Shown here in pieces: positions 1 through 6,089 of a stretch of 6,969 nt of DNA. The position numbers and the translations under genes were made by a program. This stretch comes from Polaromonas sp. Its GTDB lineage: Bacteria > Pseudomonadota > Gammaproteobacteria > Burkholderiales > Burkholderiaceae_C. The notes beneath the pieces were generated by a model. The model made no database searches, was not told where the DNA came from, and was given only the letters and a program-made list of their open reading frames with translations. The number at the start of each line of letters is the position of its first letter. The stretch's first letter is position 1. The stretch spans positions 1 through 6,969 of the forward strand of contig JANYFF010000232.1 of NCBI GenBank assembly GCA_025362825.1, read 5' to 3'.

Positions 1-142
1 GCGGTGCAGCCCGGTCAATCAGCGTAATGGTTTGAATCGTTTGGGCGGGCGCACCCGCCAGTGACAGCTGGCCGCCCTCAAGCAGGGTGCGCGCCAGCCT
101 GGCGCCCAGGAATCCGGCGCCGCCGGTGATGACGATGTTCAT
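1..142 (-). CDS. denD: D-erythronate dehydrogenase-like NAD-dependent epimerase/SDR (5' part only, runs off the left edge)
   Basis: Only the first 47 codons are present. The protein begins MNIVITGGAGFLGARLARTL, a beta-alpha-beta Rossmann start with the extended-SDR nucleotide motif GxxGxxG (Gly7, Gly10, Gly13), followed by a stretch ending in ITLIDR, the second beta strand with an acidic residue (Asp) that usually binds the NAD ribose. This N-terminus resembles DenD (D-erythronate dehydrogenase), which oxidises D-erythronate at C2 in four-carbon sugar-acid catabolism, but other NAD-dependent epimerase/dehydratases start similarly. The ATG at 142 is preceded by GGAG (complement of 153-156), 10 nt upstream, which fixes the start. 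It lies 77 nt downstream of the TAXI pair on the same strand and could be co-transcribed with it or have its own promoter. The Rossmann fold is certain; the DenD assignment is likely but rests on 47 residues. Confidence 0.7.
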   Translation of the reverse strand, partial: MNIVITGGAGFLGARLARTLLEGGQLSLAGAPAQTIQTITLIDRAAP

Positions 143-219
143 GAAAGTTTGTCTCCGTTCGTTGTTCTTTGTACTTTGTTCTTGTTGCAGGCTGGCGTGC
201 AACACACCACATCAGCGTA
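143..219. other. Intergenic spacer with a small hairpin and an 8-bp direct repeat
   Basis: This is a 77-bp gap between two minus-strand genes. It contains an inverted repeat, GTTGCA (184-189) and TGCAAC (198-203), separated by 8 nt, and two copies of TTGTTCTT (162-169 and 176-183; AAGAACAA on the coding strand), 14 bp apart in phase. On the minus strand the hairpin is followed by an A-rich and not a T-rich tract, so it does not look like an intrinsic terminator of the upstream gene. The direct repeats could be operator half-sites for the DenD-like gene, which is speculation. Confidence 0.3.
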
Positions 220-1518
220 TCAGCGCGAGCGCAGCTTGAGCAGCCGGTCGCGCGCTGCTGCCAAATGCTCGCGCAGGGTGTACCAGCGTTCTGAAAATTC
301 ATCGGGCAGGTCCATCTCGACGACGCGCCGCTCGATGTTGTCCAGGCGCTCCAGCAGTCCCTTCAGCGCCATCGGGTTGTTAATGGCGACTTCGTCCATT
401 TCGCTTTCAAGGAATTTCAGCTCGCCATAAAAATGGTTCAACGCAGCCCTGATGCGCCAGTCAAAAAGTTTTGGAATCCAGGCCAGTGCGATGAAAGCCA
501 GTGCCAGGATGGGCACGATGGCATAGGCTACCAGCTCGGTATATTGTGCGGTCCGGTAGGGCAGCAGGGTTTCCATCCACGGGCGTGCACCCAGGCTATA
601 GGCTTTCGCAGTGGGCGTGAGCGGAAAATCGCTCCCCCTGAAGCTGGGGAACTGGCCGTGGCGTTGCAGGAAGGTGGGTACCTCGTGAATCTCCAGCGCG
701 GCGTCCAGCAAGGCAGTTTGTAAGGCGGGGTGAACATCGGGCCGGACGATGAGGTGCGTCTGCAGGCTCATCATGGTCAGGTCGCGTGGCGGGATATCGC
801 CGCGCAGCTCAATCGAACCCTGCGGCAGCAGCAGGGGCTGTAAATAACGCTCCTGCGCTGACAGTGCGCCAGCGTGTTCAATACCCAGCAACTGCACGCC
901 ACCCAGACGCGTCAGTACCTGTATCGCCTGGGCATCTTCGCCCGCGGCCTGGAACACCATATCGACCTTGCCATCGGCCAGCGCATCGGCGGCGGCGATC
1001 CCGCTGCGGGGATCGAGACGCATGTCCGAAAACGCCACACCGGCATGTTCGAGGATGACCTTTGCGGCCATGAAGGAGGACGAGGACGGTGGCCCTGCGG
1101 CGAGCCGCACGCCCCTGGCCTGGCCCAGTGTGGCCGGACCGCCTGCGCCGGAAAAAATCCAGACTGGTTCCTGGCCTATGACTGCCAGTGCCTGTACCTT
1201 GCCGGTGCGATGGGCATAGATGCCGTGTGCAAAGCCGATGCTGGCGGCATCACCAGGCGTATCCAGCCGGTCCAGCGCACCCTTTTGACTATCCGAATAA
1301 ACGATCTCGACGTTCATGCCGAGCCGCTCAAGCTGCTCAGCGTAACGCTGGGCCAGGCGCGAGTAGCTGCCCTGCGGTGAGCCGGCTGCAATCACCGCCC
1401 TGGCGGGCGGCAGGACTATCCAGCGCGTGGAGGACCACCACAGGGCTACGACGGTGCACAGGATAACCGGCAGGTAAAACAGCCACCAGCGCCTGCGGTA
1501 GAGCAATAGAAGCTTCAT
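220..1518 (-). CDS. Membrane-anchored TAXI-family solute-binding-like protein, second of a tandem pair
   Basis: This is a 432-residue protein of the TAXI (TRAP-associated extracytoplasmic immunogenic) binding-protein family. Visible layout: a short basic N-terminus (YRRR), TM helix at about 11-28, a periplasmic domain at about 35-327 with the family-like opening AAGSPQGSYSRLAQRYAE (44-61), a second TM helix at about 329-351, then a 78-residue cytoplasmic tail with YGELKFLE and a basic helical end. There is no cleavable signal peptide or lipobox. The ATG at 1518 is chosen because it overlaps the upstream TGA as ATGA, has AGGA 10 nt upstream, and gives residue-for-residue register with the upstream paralog (Tyr7, Trp11, Pro17). 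An in-frame ATG at 1581 lies inside the upstream gene and is unlikely. The Gly/Ser-rich loop is GPPSSSSF (142-149), where the paralog has GPEGSGSR, suggesting altered ligand binding. Ligand and function are unknown; no TRAP permease is encoded in the window. Confidence 0.85.
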   Translation of the reverse strand: MKLLLLYRRRWWLFYLPVILCTVVALWWSSTRWIVLPPARAVIAAGSPQGSYSRLAQRYAEQLERLGMNVEIVYSDSQKGALDRLDTPGDAASIGFAHGIYAHRTGKVQALAVIGQEPVWIFSGAGGPATLGQARGVRLAAGPPSSSSFMAAKVILEHAGVAFSDMRLDPRSGIAAADALADGKVDMVFQAAGEDAQAIQVLTRLGGVQLLGIEHAGALSAQERYLQPLLLPQGSIELRGDIPPRDLTMMSLQTHLIVRPDVHPALQTALLDAALEIHEVPTFLQRHGQFPSFRGSDFPLTPTAKAYSLGARPWMETLLPYRTAQYTELVAYAIVPILALAFIALAWIPKLFDWRIRAALNHFYGELKFLESEMDEVAINNPMALKGLLERLDNIERRVVEMDLPDEFSERWYTLREHLAAARDRLLKLRSR

Positions 1519-2828
1519 CGTCCGCGCATCCTGTACAGGCGCTGGCGCACAAACTCGATGTGCTGGTGCAGCATGTAGCACCTGGCCATCAGGTCTTTGG
1601 GGCAGGAAAATGCCAGCAAGGTGTTGTCTATGCCATTGAGTCGCGACAAGTAGCGTGTCAGGTCAAGCCCCGAGATAACCTCCTGGCTCAGGTCGTTTTC
1701 AATAAACTTCAATTCACCATACCAGCGGTTGACGCGACTTTCCAGCGCCCAGCGCAAATACGCAGGAATCAGCTGCATCATCCACACAGCGATCAGCATG
1801 ACGGGCAGGATGATCAGCAAAATCCGCTCCATCACCTGCGCCCACCAGAAGGGCAGCAGGCGCTCGATCAGGGGCAGGCCGTGCACCAGCATGTCACGCG
1901 CCTGCGGCGCAGTCGGGAAATCAATCCGCCGGAGTGACGGGAAGTCGCCTGCACGGTGGAACATGCCGCCGCCCGTGTGGACATCCATCGCAACAGCCAG
2001 CGCCATTCTTTTCAGCGCTGGGTGCAGGCTCTCGCGGGTCACCAGGCTGGCTGACGTGGTCAGCAAAGTGATGTCGTGCGGCGGCATGTCGGTATCCAGC
2101 GAGCCCTGCGCCAGCAAGCGTGGTTCAAGATAGGGGTTGCGCTCCGTGATGGCCGCGGATTTGCGCAGGTTTGCCAGCTGGATGCCGGGCAGCCCCAAAA
2201 TGGTTTGCACGGCCAGTGATTCGAGCGGCGCAACCATCAGGACGACATCCACCTGGTTTTGCCGCAGTGCCTGGATGGCCGTAACGCCCATCATCTTTGA
2301 CAGGGTCAGGTCCTTGGTTTCCATCCTGGCCTGTTCGAGCAGCTTCAGCGCCACCTTGCGGCTGCCGCTGCCCTCCGGCCCAATGGCGACGCGCAGCCCC
2401 TGCAACTGGCCAAGGGATTCGATTTCACGGTTGCGCGTAAAAATCCACACGGCCTCGACGTCTACATTGGCCAGCGTTTCAATGCGGCTGCGGTCACGGC
2501 GGTCAAGCGATGTGCCCAGGTAGCCGAAGCCGCCCTGCATGAAGGCCAGGTCGGCCGGCGAATCGGCCTGCCGCAGCCGCACCATGTTTTGCTGCGAGCC
2601 TTCGGAGGCCTGGACTTCAAGGGTGATGCCGCGTTCAGCAAAGCGTTCTGCATAATGCCTTGCATGGCGGTAGTAGGCACCATCAGGTGATGCTGTTGTG
2701 ATGCTCAGCTTGGTTGGCGGCATCGGGTCCCCATACACCCATATCAACACGGCCGTGACCACCGCAAGCACCACGACCGGGAGCCGGATCAGAAGCCATT
2801 TGCGTTGATACAACTGGGCCACTCGCAC
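1515..2828 (-). CDS. Membrane-anchored TAXI-family solute-binding-like protein, first of a tandem pair
   Basis: This 437-residue paralog of the downstream gene has the same layout: TM helix at about 12-31, periplasmic TAXI-type domain at about 38-330, TM helix at about 334-357, and a 79-residue cytoplasmic tail with WYGELKFIE. It retains an ASPDGAYY motif (46-53) and a Gly/Ser loop GPEGSGSR (150-157), typical of the ligand-contact loop in TAXI proteins. The GTG at 2828 is preferred: AGGA (complement of 2836-2839) sits 7 nt upstream, and it aligns the N-terminus without gaps to the paralog (Tyr7, Trp11, Pro17). In-frame ATGs at 2867 and 2918 are alternatives with weaker ribosome sites, and a TATAAC box overlaps the 2867 reading. 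TAXI proteins normally deliver solutes to a fused DctQM-type TRAP permease, but none is encoded here. The stop overlaps the next start by 4 nt (ATGA), implying translational coupling and possibly a heteromeric product. Confidence 0.85.
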   Translation of the reverse strand: MRVAQLYQRKWLLIRLPVVVLAVVTAVLIWVYGDPMPPTKLSITTASPDGAYYRHARHYAERFAERGITLEVQASEGSQQNMVRLRQADSPADLAFMQGGFGYLGTSLDRRDRSRIETLANVDVEAVWIFTRNREIESLGQLQGLRVAIGPEGSGSRKVALKLLEQARMETKDLTLSKMMGVTAIQALRQNQVDVVLMVAPLESLAVQTILGLPGIQLANLRKSAAITERNPYLEPRLLAQGSLDTDMPPHDITLLTTSASLVTRESLHPALKRMALAVAMDVHTGGGMFHRAGDFPSLRRIDFPTAPQARDMLVHGLPLIERLLPFWWAQVMERILLIILPVMLIAVWMMQLIPAYLRWALESRVNRWYGELKFIENDLSQEVISGLDLTRYLSRLNGIDNTLLAFSCPKDLMARCYMLHQHIEFVRQRLYRMRGR

Positions 2829-2855
2829 GGGTGCATCCTGTTTGAAGTTTGTACA

Positions 2856-2861
2856 GTTATA
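2856..2861 (-). promoter_or_regulatory. Possible -10 box for the TAXI gene pair
   Basis: The minus strand reads TATAAC here, five of six matches to the sigma-70 -10 consensus. A transcript starting about 7 nt downstream would have a leader of about 20 nt containing AGGA before the GTG at 2828. The best-spaced -35 candidate (TACATT, 17 bp upstream) is poor, so the promoter may be weak or activator-dependent. It would start downstream of the alternative start at 2867, supporting the GTG start if real. Confidence 0.3.
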
Positions 2862-2906
2862 GCGCATAAGCCCGCCAAAATGTACGCCCAAGTCCAAAAG
2901 GCAGAA

Positions 2907-2936
2907 GCATGTCCCCATGCCGGCGCGCCTGCGCCT
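2907..2936 (-). terminator. GC-rich hairpin region after ETF-QO, possible weak terminator
   Basis: Just downstream of the ETF-QO stop, the minus strand carries a GC-rich palindromic stretch (GGCGC/GCGCC arms) and then a small hairpin GCATG-GGGA-CATGC (2920-2907), followed by the moderately T-rich TTCTGCCTTTT. The stem is short and the T-tract interrupted, so termination may be partial. It separates ETF-QO from the TAXI pair, which lies on the same strand 115 nt further on. Confidence 0.25.
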
Positions 2937-2943
2937 GGCCGGA

Positions 2944-4629
2944 CTACATGCCGCTGTAGTTCGGCCCGCCGCCGCCTTCAGGCGTGACCCAGACGATGTT
3001 CTGCGTTGGGTCCTTGATGTCGCAGGTCTTGCAGTGCACGCAGTTTTGGGCGTTGATTTGCAGACGGTCTGTGTTGTCGGAGTTTTTCACGTACTCGTAG
3101 ACACCCGCCGGGCAGTAGCGGCTCTCGGGGCCGGCGTAGGTCGCCAGGTTGATATTGACCGGCACGCTGGCGTCTCTCAAAGTCAGGTGCGCGGGTTGCT
3201 GTTCTTCATGGTTGGTGTTGGACACAAACACCGAGCTCAAACGGTCAAAGGTGATCTTGTTGTCGGGCTTGGGGTAGACGATGGGCTTGCATTCGGCTGC
3301 CGGTTTGAGCATCGCGTAATCGGGCTTGGTGCGGTGAATCGTCCATGGCGGGCTCTTGATGCCGAGTTTGGGCAGCAGCCATTGCTCGATGCCCGTCATG
3401 AAGGAGCCCACGTACAGCCCCTTCTTGAACCAGGCCTTGAAGTTGCGCGACTGGTCAAGCTCTTTGGCCAGCCAGCTTTTGGCGTAAGCCTCCGGATAAG
3501 CCGTGAGCGCGTCATGCTGGCGTCCCGATGTGACGGCGGCGTAGGCGGCTTCTGCGGCCAGCATGCCGGTCTTGATGGCTGCGTGGCTGCCTTTGATGCG
3601 GCTGGCGTTGAGGTAGCCAGCCTCGCAGCCGATCAGCGCACCGCCCGGGAAGACGGTCTTTGGCAGGCTAAGGGCGCCGCCCGCCGTAATGGCACGCGCA
3701 CCATAGCTGATGCGTTTGCCGCCGTCGAGGTATTTTTTGATGCTTGGGTGGGTTTTCCAGCGCTGCATTTCCTCAAACGGCGACAGGTAAGGGTTGGTAT
3801 AGTCCAGCCCCGTCACCAGACCCAGCGTGACCTTGTTGTCTTCAAGGTGGTACATGAAGCCGCCGCCGTAAGTCTTGCTGTCCATCGGCCAGCCGGCGGT
3901 GTGCACCACCAGGCCGGCCTTATGTTTGGCCGGGTCGATTTCCCACAATTCTTTTACGCCCAGCGCATAGGCTTGCGGGTCGCAGCCTTCGTCGAGTTTG
4001 AATTTTGCAATCAGCTGGCGGCCCAGGTGGCCACGTGCGCCTTCTGCAAAGATGGTGTATTTGCCGTGCAACTCCATGCCCAGCTGAAAGTTTTCGCCAG
4101 GTTCGCCGCCCTTGCCCACGCCTAGATTGCCGGTAGCCACGCCCTTGACGGATCCATCTTCGTTGTACAGAACTTCAGCTGCCGGGAAGCCCGGGAAAAT
4201 CTCGACGCCAAGGTTCTCGGCCTGCTGCGCCATCCAGCGCACCACGTTGCCTAAACTGATAACGTAATTGCCTTCGTTGTGAAAGCAGTCGGGCACAAAA
4301 AACTCCGGTGTTTTGGTCGAGCCCGTTTCCGTCAGGAACAACACCTCGTCGGAGGTCACCGGCTGGTTCAGCGGTGCGCCCTGCGCCTTCCAGTCGGGGA
4401 TTAATTCTGTCAATGCAATAGGGTCCATCACGGCGCCGCTCAATATGTGCGCACCGGGCTCGGAACCCTTCTCCAGCACGACAACTGAAAGCTCCGTCCC
4501 CTTTTCCGCAGCAAGCTGCTTGAGCCGGATAGCGGTGGCCAGTCCGCCCGGGCCACCACCGACCACGACCACGTCGTATTCCATTGCTTCACGGGGGCCA
4601 AACTGGGCCAGGATTTCTTGGTTGTTCAT
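2944..4629 (-). CDS. etf-QO: Electron-transfer flavoprotein:ubiquinone oxidoreductase (ETF-QO)
   Basis: This 561-residue protein is full length for ETF-QO, the membrane-associated enzyme that takes electrons from reduced ETF (charged by acyl-CoA and other dehydrogenases) and reduces ubiquinone. The N-terminus has the FAD dinucleotide motif VVVVGGGPGGLATA (Gly24-Gly29 core), followed by the family's EKGSEPGAHILSGAV segment. The C-terminus has the single [4Fe-4S] ferredoxin-like site: Cys506, then CVHCKTC (Cys530, 533, 536) and DIKDPTQNI, ending with the typical Gly-rich VTPEGGGGPNYSGM. The start at 4629 gives the usual betaproteobacterial leader (ILAQFGPREAMEYD); no strong Shine-Dalgarno is seen. 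It diverges from the SDR gene across a 136-bp control region, consistent with shared regulation. No etfAB genes are in the window, so its partner must be encoded elsewhere. All cofactor ligands expected for the family appear present. Confidence 0.96.
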   Translation of the reverse strand: MNNQEILAQFGPREAMEYDVVVVGGGPGGLATAIRLKQLAAEKGTELSVVVLEKGSEPGAHILSGAVMDPIALTELIPDWKAQGAPLNQPVTSDEVLFLTETGSTKTPEFFVPDCFHNEGNYVISLGNVVRWMAQQAENLGVEIFPGFPAAEVLYNEDGSVKGVATGNLGVGKGGEPGENFQLGMELHGKYTIFAEGARGHLGRQLIAKFKLDEGCDPQAYALGVKELWEIDPAKHKAGLVVHTAGWPMDSKTYGGGFMYHLEDNKVTLGLVTGLDYTNPYLSPFEEMQRWKTHPSIKKYLDGGKRISYGARAITAGGALSLPKTVFPGGALIGCEAGYLNASRIKGSHAAIKTGMLAAEAAYAAVTSGRQHDALTAYPEAYAKSWLAKELDQSRNFKAWFKKGLYVGSFMTGIEQWLLPKLGIKSPPWTIHRTKPDYAMLKPAAECKPIVYPKPDNKITFDRLSSVFVSNTNHEEQQPAHLTLRDASVPVNINLATYAGPESRYCPAGVYEYVKNSDNTDRLQINAQNCVHCKTCDIKDPTQNIVWVTPEGGGGPNYSGM

Positions 4630-4765
4630 GGTGGGGCTCGTTGATAATGAATTTCAGGATGGACCGGTTTCAGCTTCTTCCGCAGCGCATTTTATGCTGC
4701 ATGCGTTCGAAATAGAACGGTCGTTCGTTTTTTGTGGTTGTATTTCCAATTATCAGGAGTTTTTG
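4630..4765. promoter_or_regulatory. Divergent promoter region between ETF-QO and the SDR gene
   Basis: This 136-bp region must carry the promoters for both genes. On the minus strand TAAAAT (complement of 4689-4694) is a good -10 candidate for ETF-QO, about 60 nt before its ATG, inside a bulged dyad (4682-4700). Its -35 position would fall within the palindromic operator at 4710-4731. No clear consensus promoter is seen for the plus-strand gene, although its start must lie close to or over the same operator. A strong ribosome site AGGAG (4755-4759) sits 6 nt before the SDR ATG. Confidence 0.55.
4704..4731. promoter_or_regulatory. Candidate TetR-family operator
   Basis: Perfect arms GAACG (4715-4719) and CGTTC (4722-4726) flank a 2-nt centre. 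The symmetry extends imperfectly to a 22-bp dyad at 4710-4731, with 8 of 10 arm positions paired. A third half-site, CGTTC (4704-4708), forms another inverted pair with 4715-4719 across 6 nt. The compact high-symmetry dyad with A/T flanks is typical of TetR-type repressor sites, several of which control acyl-CoA and fatty-acid genes in Proteobacteria. It lies where it could control both divergent genes. The regulator is not in the window and its identity is inferred only from site shape. Confidence 0.5.
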
Positions 4766-5548
4766 ATGGCCTACAGCTTGGATCTTTCAGGTCGCGTCGC
4801 TTTGGTAACTGGCGCTTCCGGCGGGTTGGGGGCGCAGTTCGCCAAAACCCTCGCCCGCGCCGGCGCAGCGGTGGTGCTGGCCAGCCGCAGGCTCGACAAG
4901 CTCAAGGCGCTACGGGCCCAGATTGAAGCTGAAGGTGGCGCTGCGCACGTGGTCGAACTTGATGTGACCGACCTCGACAGCATCAAGGCAGGTGTCGCAC
5001 ACGCCGAAACCGAGGTTGGACCGATCGACATCCTCATCAACAATTCCGGCGTCAGCACCACGCAGCGCCTGCAGGATGTGGCCGAGGAAGACTACGACTT
5101 CATCTTCAATACCAACGTCAAGGGTGCATTTTTTGTCGCGCAGGAAGTTGGCAAGCGCATGCTGGCCCGCTCGCGGGGCTCCGCACCCGGGAGCTTTGTA
5201 GGCGCACGCATCATCAACATCGCCTCGATGGCCGGGCTGAGGGTGTTGCCGCAAATCGGCGTGTACTGCATGAGCAAGGCCGCCGTGGTGCAGATGACCA
5301 AGGCCATGGCGCTGGAGTGGGGCAAGTTCGGCATCAACGTGAATGCGATTTGCCCGGGCTACATCGACACCGAGATCAACCACCACCACTGGGAAACCGA
5401 GCAGGGCAAAAAGCTGGTGCAGATGCTGCCGCGCAAACGCGTCGGCAAACCCGAAGACCTGGATGCGCTGCTGGTGATGCTGGCCAGCGGGCAAAGCCAT
5501 TTCATCAACGGCGCGGTGATTGCGGCTGACGACGGATTTGGCGCCTGA
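4766..5548 (+). CDS. SDR-family NAD(P)-dependent dehydrogenase (3-oxoacyl/3-hydroxyacyl type)
   Basis: This is a 260-residue classical short-chain dehydrogenase/reductase. Motifs in order: TGASGGLG (15-22) for the cofactor; ASRR (39-42), where Arg41/Arg42 after the second beta strand suggest NADP(H); DV (66-67) near the adenine; NNSG (92-95), a variant of the usual NNAG; Asn117; catalytic Ser154; and Tyr167/Lys171 in YCMSK. The tetrad Asn-Ser-Tyr-Lys is complete. Substrate cannot be read from sequence, but the fold and its pairing with ETF-QO and a thioesterase suggest a hydroxyacyl- or oxoacyl-thioester or related alcohol. The ATG at 4766 has AGGAG 6 nt upstream; the open frame continues upstream to 4313, but that part overlaps ETF-QO in antisense and is not protein-like. 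An inserted segment around 136-146 (RSRGSAPGSFVG) is somewhat longer than in many SDRs. Confidence 0.93.
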   Translation: MAYSLDLSGRVALVTGASGGLGAQFAKTLARAGAAVVLASRRLDKLKALRAQIEAEGGAAHVVELDVTDLDSIKAGVAHAETEVGPIDILINNSGVSTTQRLQDVAEEDYDFIFNTNVKGAFFVAQEVGKRMLARSRGSAPGSFVGARIINIASMAGLRVLPQIGVYCMSKAAVVQMTKAMALEWGKFGINVNAICPGYIDTEINHHHWETEQGKKLVQMLPRKRVGKPEDLDALLVMLASGQSHFINGAVIAADDGFGA

Positions 5549-5581
5549 CTTTTCAAAAAAGCCTCGACAAGTACCAAATGA

Positions 5582-5604
5582 GCCCGAAGCCCCGTATTTC
5601 GGGC
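5582..5604 (+). terminator. Hairpin after the SDR gene, possible terminator or attenuator
   Basis: GCCCGAA (5582-5588) and TTCGGGC (5598-5604) form a perfect 7-bp stem with a 9-nt loop, 33 nt after the SDR stop. There is no immediate T-run; ATTATTTTT follows only about 13 nt later, after a perfect 10-bp palindrome AGCTGCAGCT (5605-5614). It may be a weak terminator, an mRNA-stabilising structure or part of an intergenic repeat. Confidence 0.4.
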
Positions 5605-5631
5605 AGCTGCAGCTATTATTTTTATAGTGAC
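5605..5631. repeat. Palindromic, possibly dispersed intergenic element
   Basis: AGCTGCAGCT (5605-5614) is a perfect palindrome, and CTAT (5613-5616) pairs with ATAG (5624-5627) around an A/T core, giving an AGCTAT...ATAG form. Short elements of the AGCTAT-(A/T-rich)-ATAGCT type are, from general knowledge, frequent between genes in Comamonadaceae. Only one clear copy is present here; the short palindrome AATAGCTATT near 6761-6770 shares the core. The same stretch could supply an A/T-rich promoter for the thioesterase. Confidence 0.3.
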
Positions 5632-5660
5632 GTGCTGGTTTTCTCTTCAGAAATGACTTT

Positions 5661-6080
5661 GTGAAAATTGAAATCCCCGAAATCAAAAAACTGGTCCACC
5701 AGATGGTCATCCCGATCCGCTGGGGCGACATGGACGCCATGGGCCACCTGAACAATGGTAGCTACTTTCGCTACCTTGAAACCGCCCGCATCGACTGGAG
5801 GTACGCCATTGGCTGCAAGCCCGACCCGCTGGGCGAAGGTCCGGTCATCGTCAATGCCTTCTGCAACTTTTACAAGCAGCTTGAATATCCGGGCGATGTG
5901 CTGCTGAAGATGTATGTCAGCGACCCTGGCCGCACCACCTTTGAAAGCTGGGCCACGATGGAGCGCGTCGATGAGCCGGGCGTGGTCTGCGCTGCGGGCG
6001 GCGCCACCACCATCTGGGTTAATTTCCCGGCGCAGAAGGCCAAACCGCTGCCGGACTGGATACGCGCCACTGTCACCTGA
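5661..6080 (+). CDS. Acyl-CoA thioesterase, 4-hydroxybenzoyl-CoA thioesterase-like hot-dog fold
   Basis: This 139-residue protein has the usual length for a single hot-dog domain of the 4HBT/YbgC type, which hydrolyses acyl-CoA to free acid and CoA. The signature RWGDMDAMGHLNNGSYFRYL (20-39), followed by ETAR, contains the expected catalytic Asp23 and the HLNN turn leading into the long hot-dog helix; FYKQLEYPGDVLL and ESWATMERVD form the central strands. The GTG at 5661 is taken as start because the preceding residues (KIEIPEIKKLVHQM) look like the conserved lead-in of betaproteobacterial homologs. The ribosome site is weak, and an internal ATG at 5703 is a less likely alternative. It lies 112 nt after the SDR gene on the same strand and is probably linked functionally, although the intervening hairpin may uncouple transcription. 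It converges with the next gene, leaving only 9 nt between the stops. The natural acyl substrate is unknown. Confidence 0.9.
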   Translation: MKIEIPEIKKLVHQMVIPIRWGDMDAMGHLNNGSYFRYLETARIDWRYAIGCKPDPLGEGPVIVNAFCNFYKQLEYPGDVLLKMYVSDPGRTTFESWATMERVDEPGVVCAAGGATTIWVNFPAQKAKPLPDWIRATVT

Positions 6081-6089
6081 GACGCGACC

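Noticed and set aside
874..1380. 168-codon plus-strand open frame and others opposite the TAXI genes
   Set aside because: They are antisense shadows of two clear paralogous proteins that conserve long aligned blocks on the minus strand.
2917..4125. 402-codon plus-strand open frame
   Set aside because: It is fully antisense to the well-supported ETF-QO gene; long antisense frames are expected from high-GC codon use, and the translation is rich in Val/Ala/His/Arg with no recognisable domain.
4313..4765. Upstream in-frame extension of the SDR gene
   Set aside because: It lies antisense over the ETF-QO N-terminus and the operator region; the ATG at 4766 has an AGGAG site 6 nt upstream and matches normal SDR N-termini.
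4910..5755. 281-codon minus-strand open frame
   Set aside because: It is antisense to the SDR and the start of the thioesterase, with no family motifs; treated as a shadow frame.
6081..6089. Bidirectional terminator between the convergent thioesterase and AhpD-like genes
   Set aside because: The gap is only 9 nt; the TGAG...CTCA dyad there is 4 bp with no T-tract, too weak to call.
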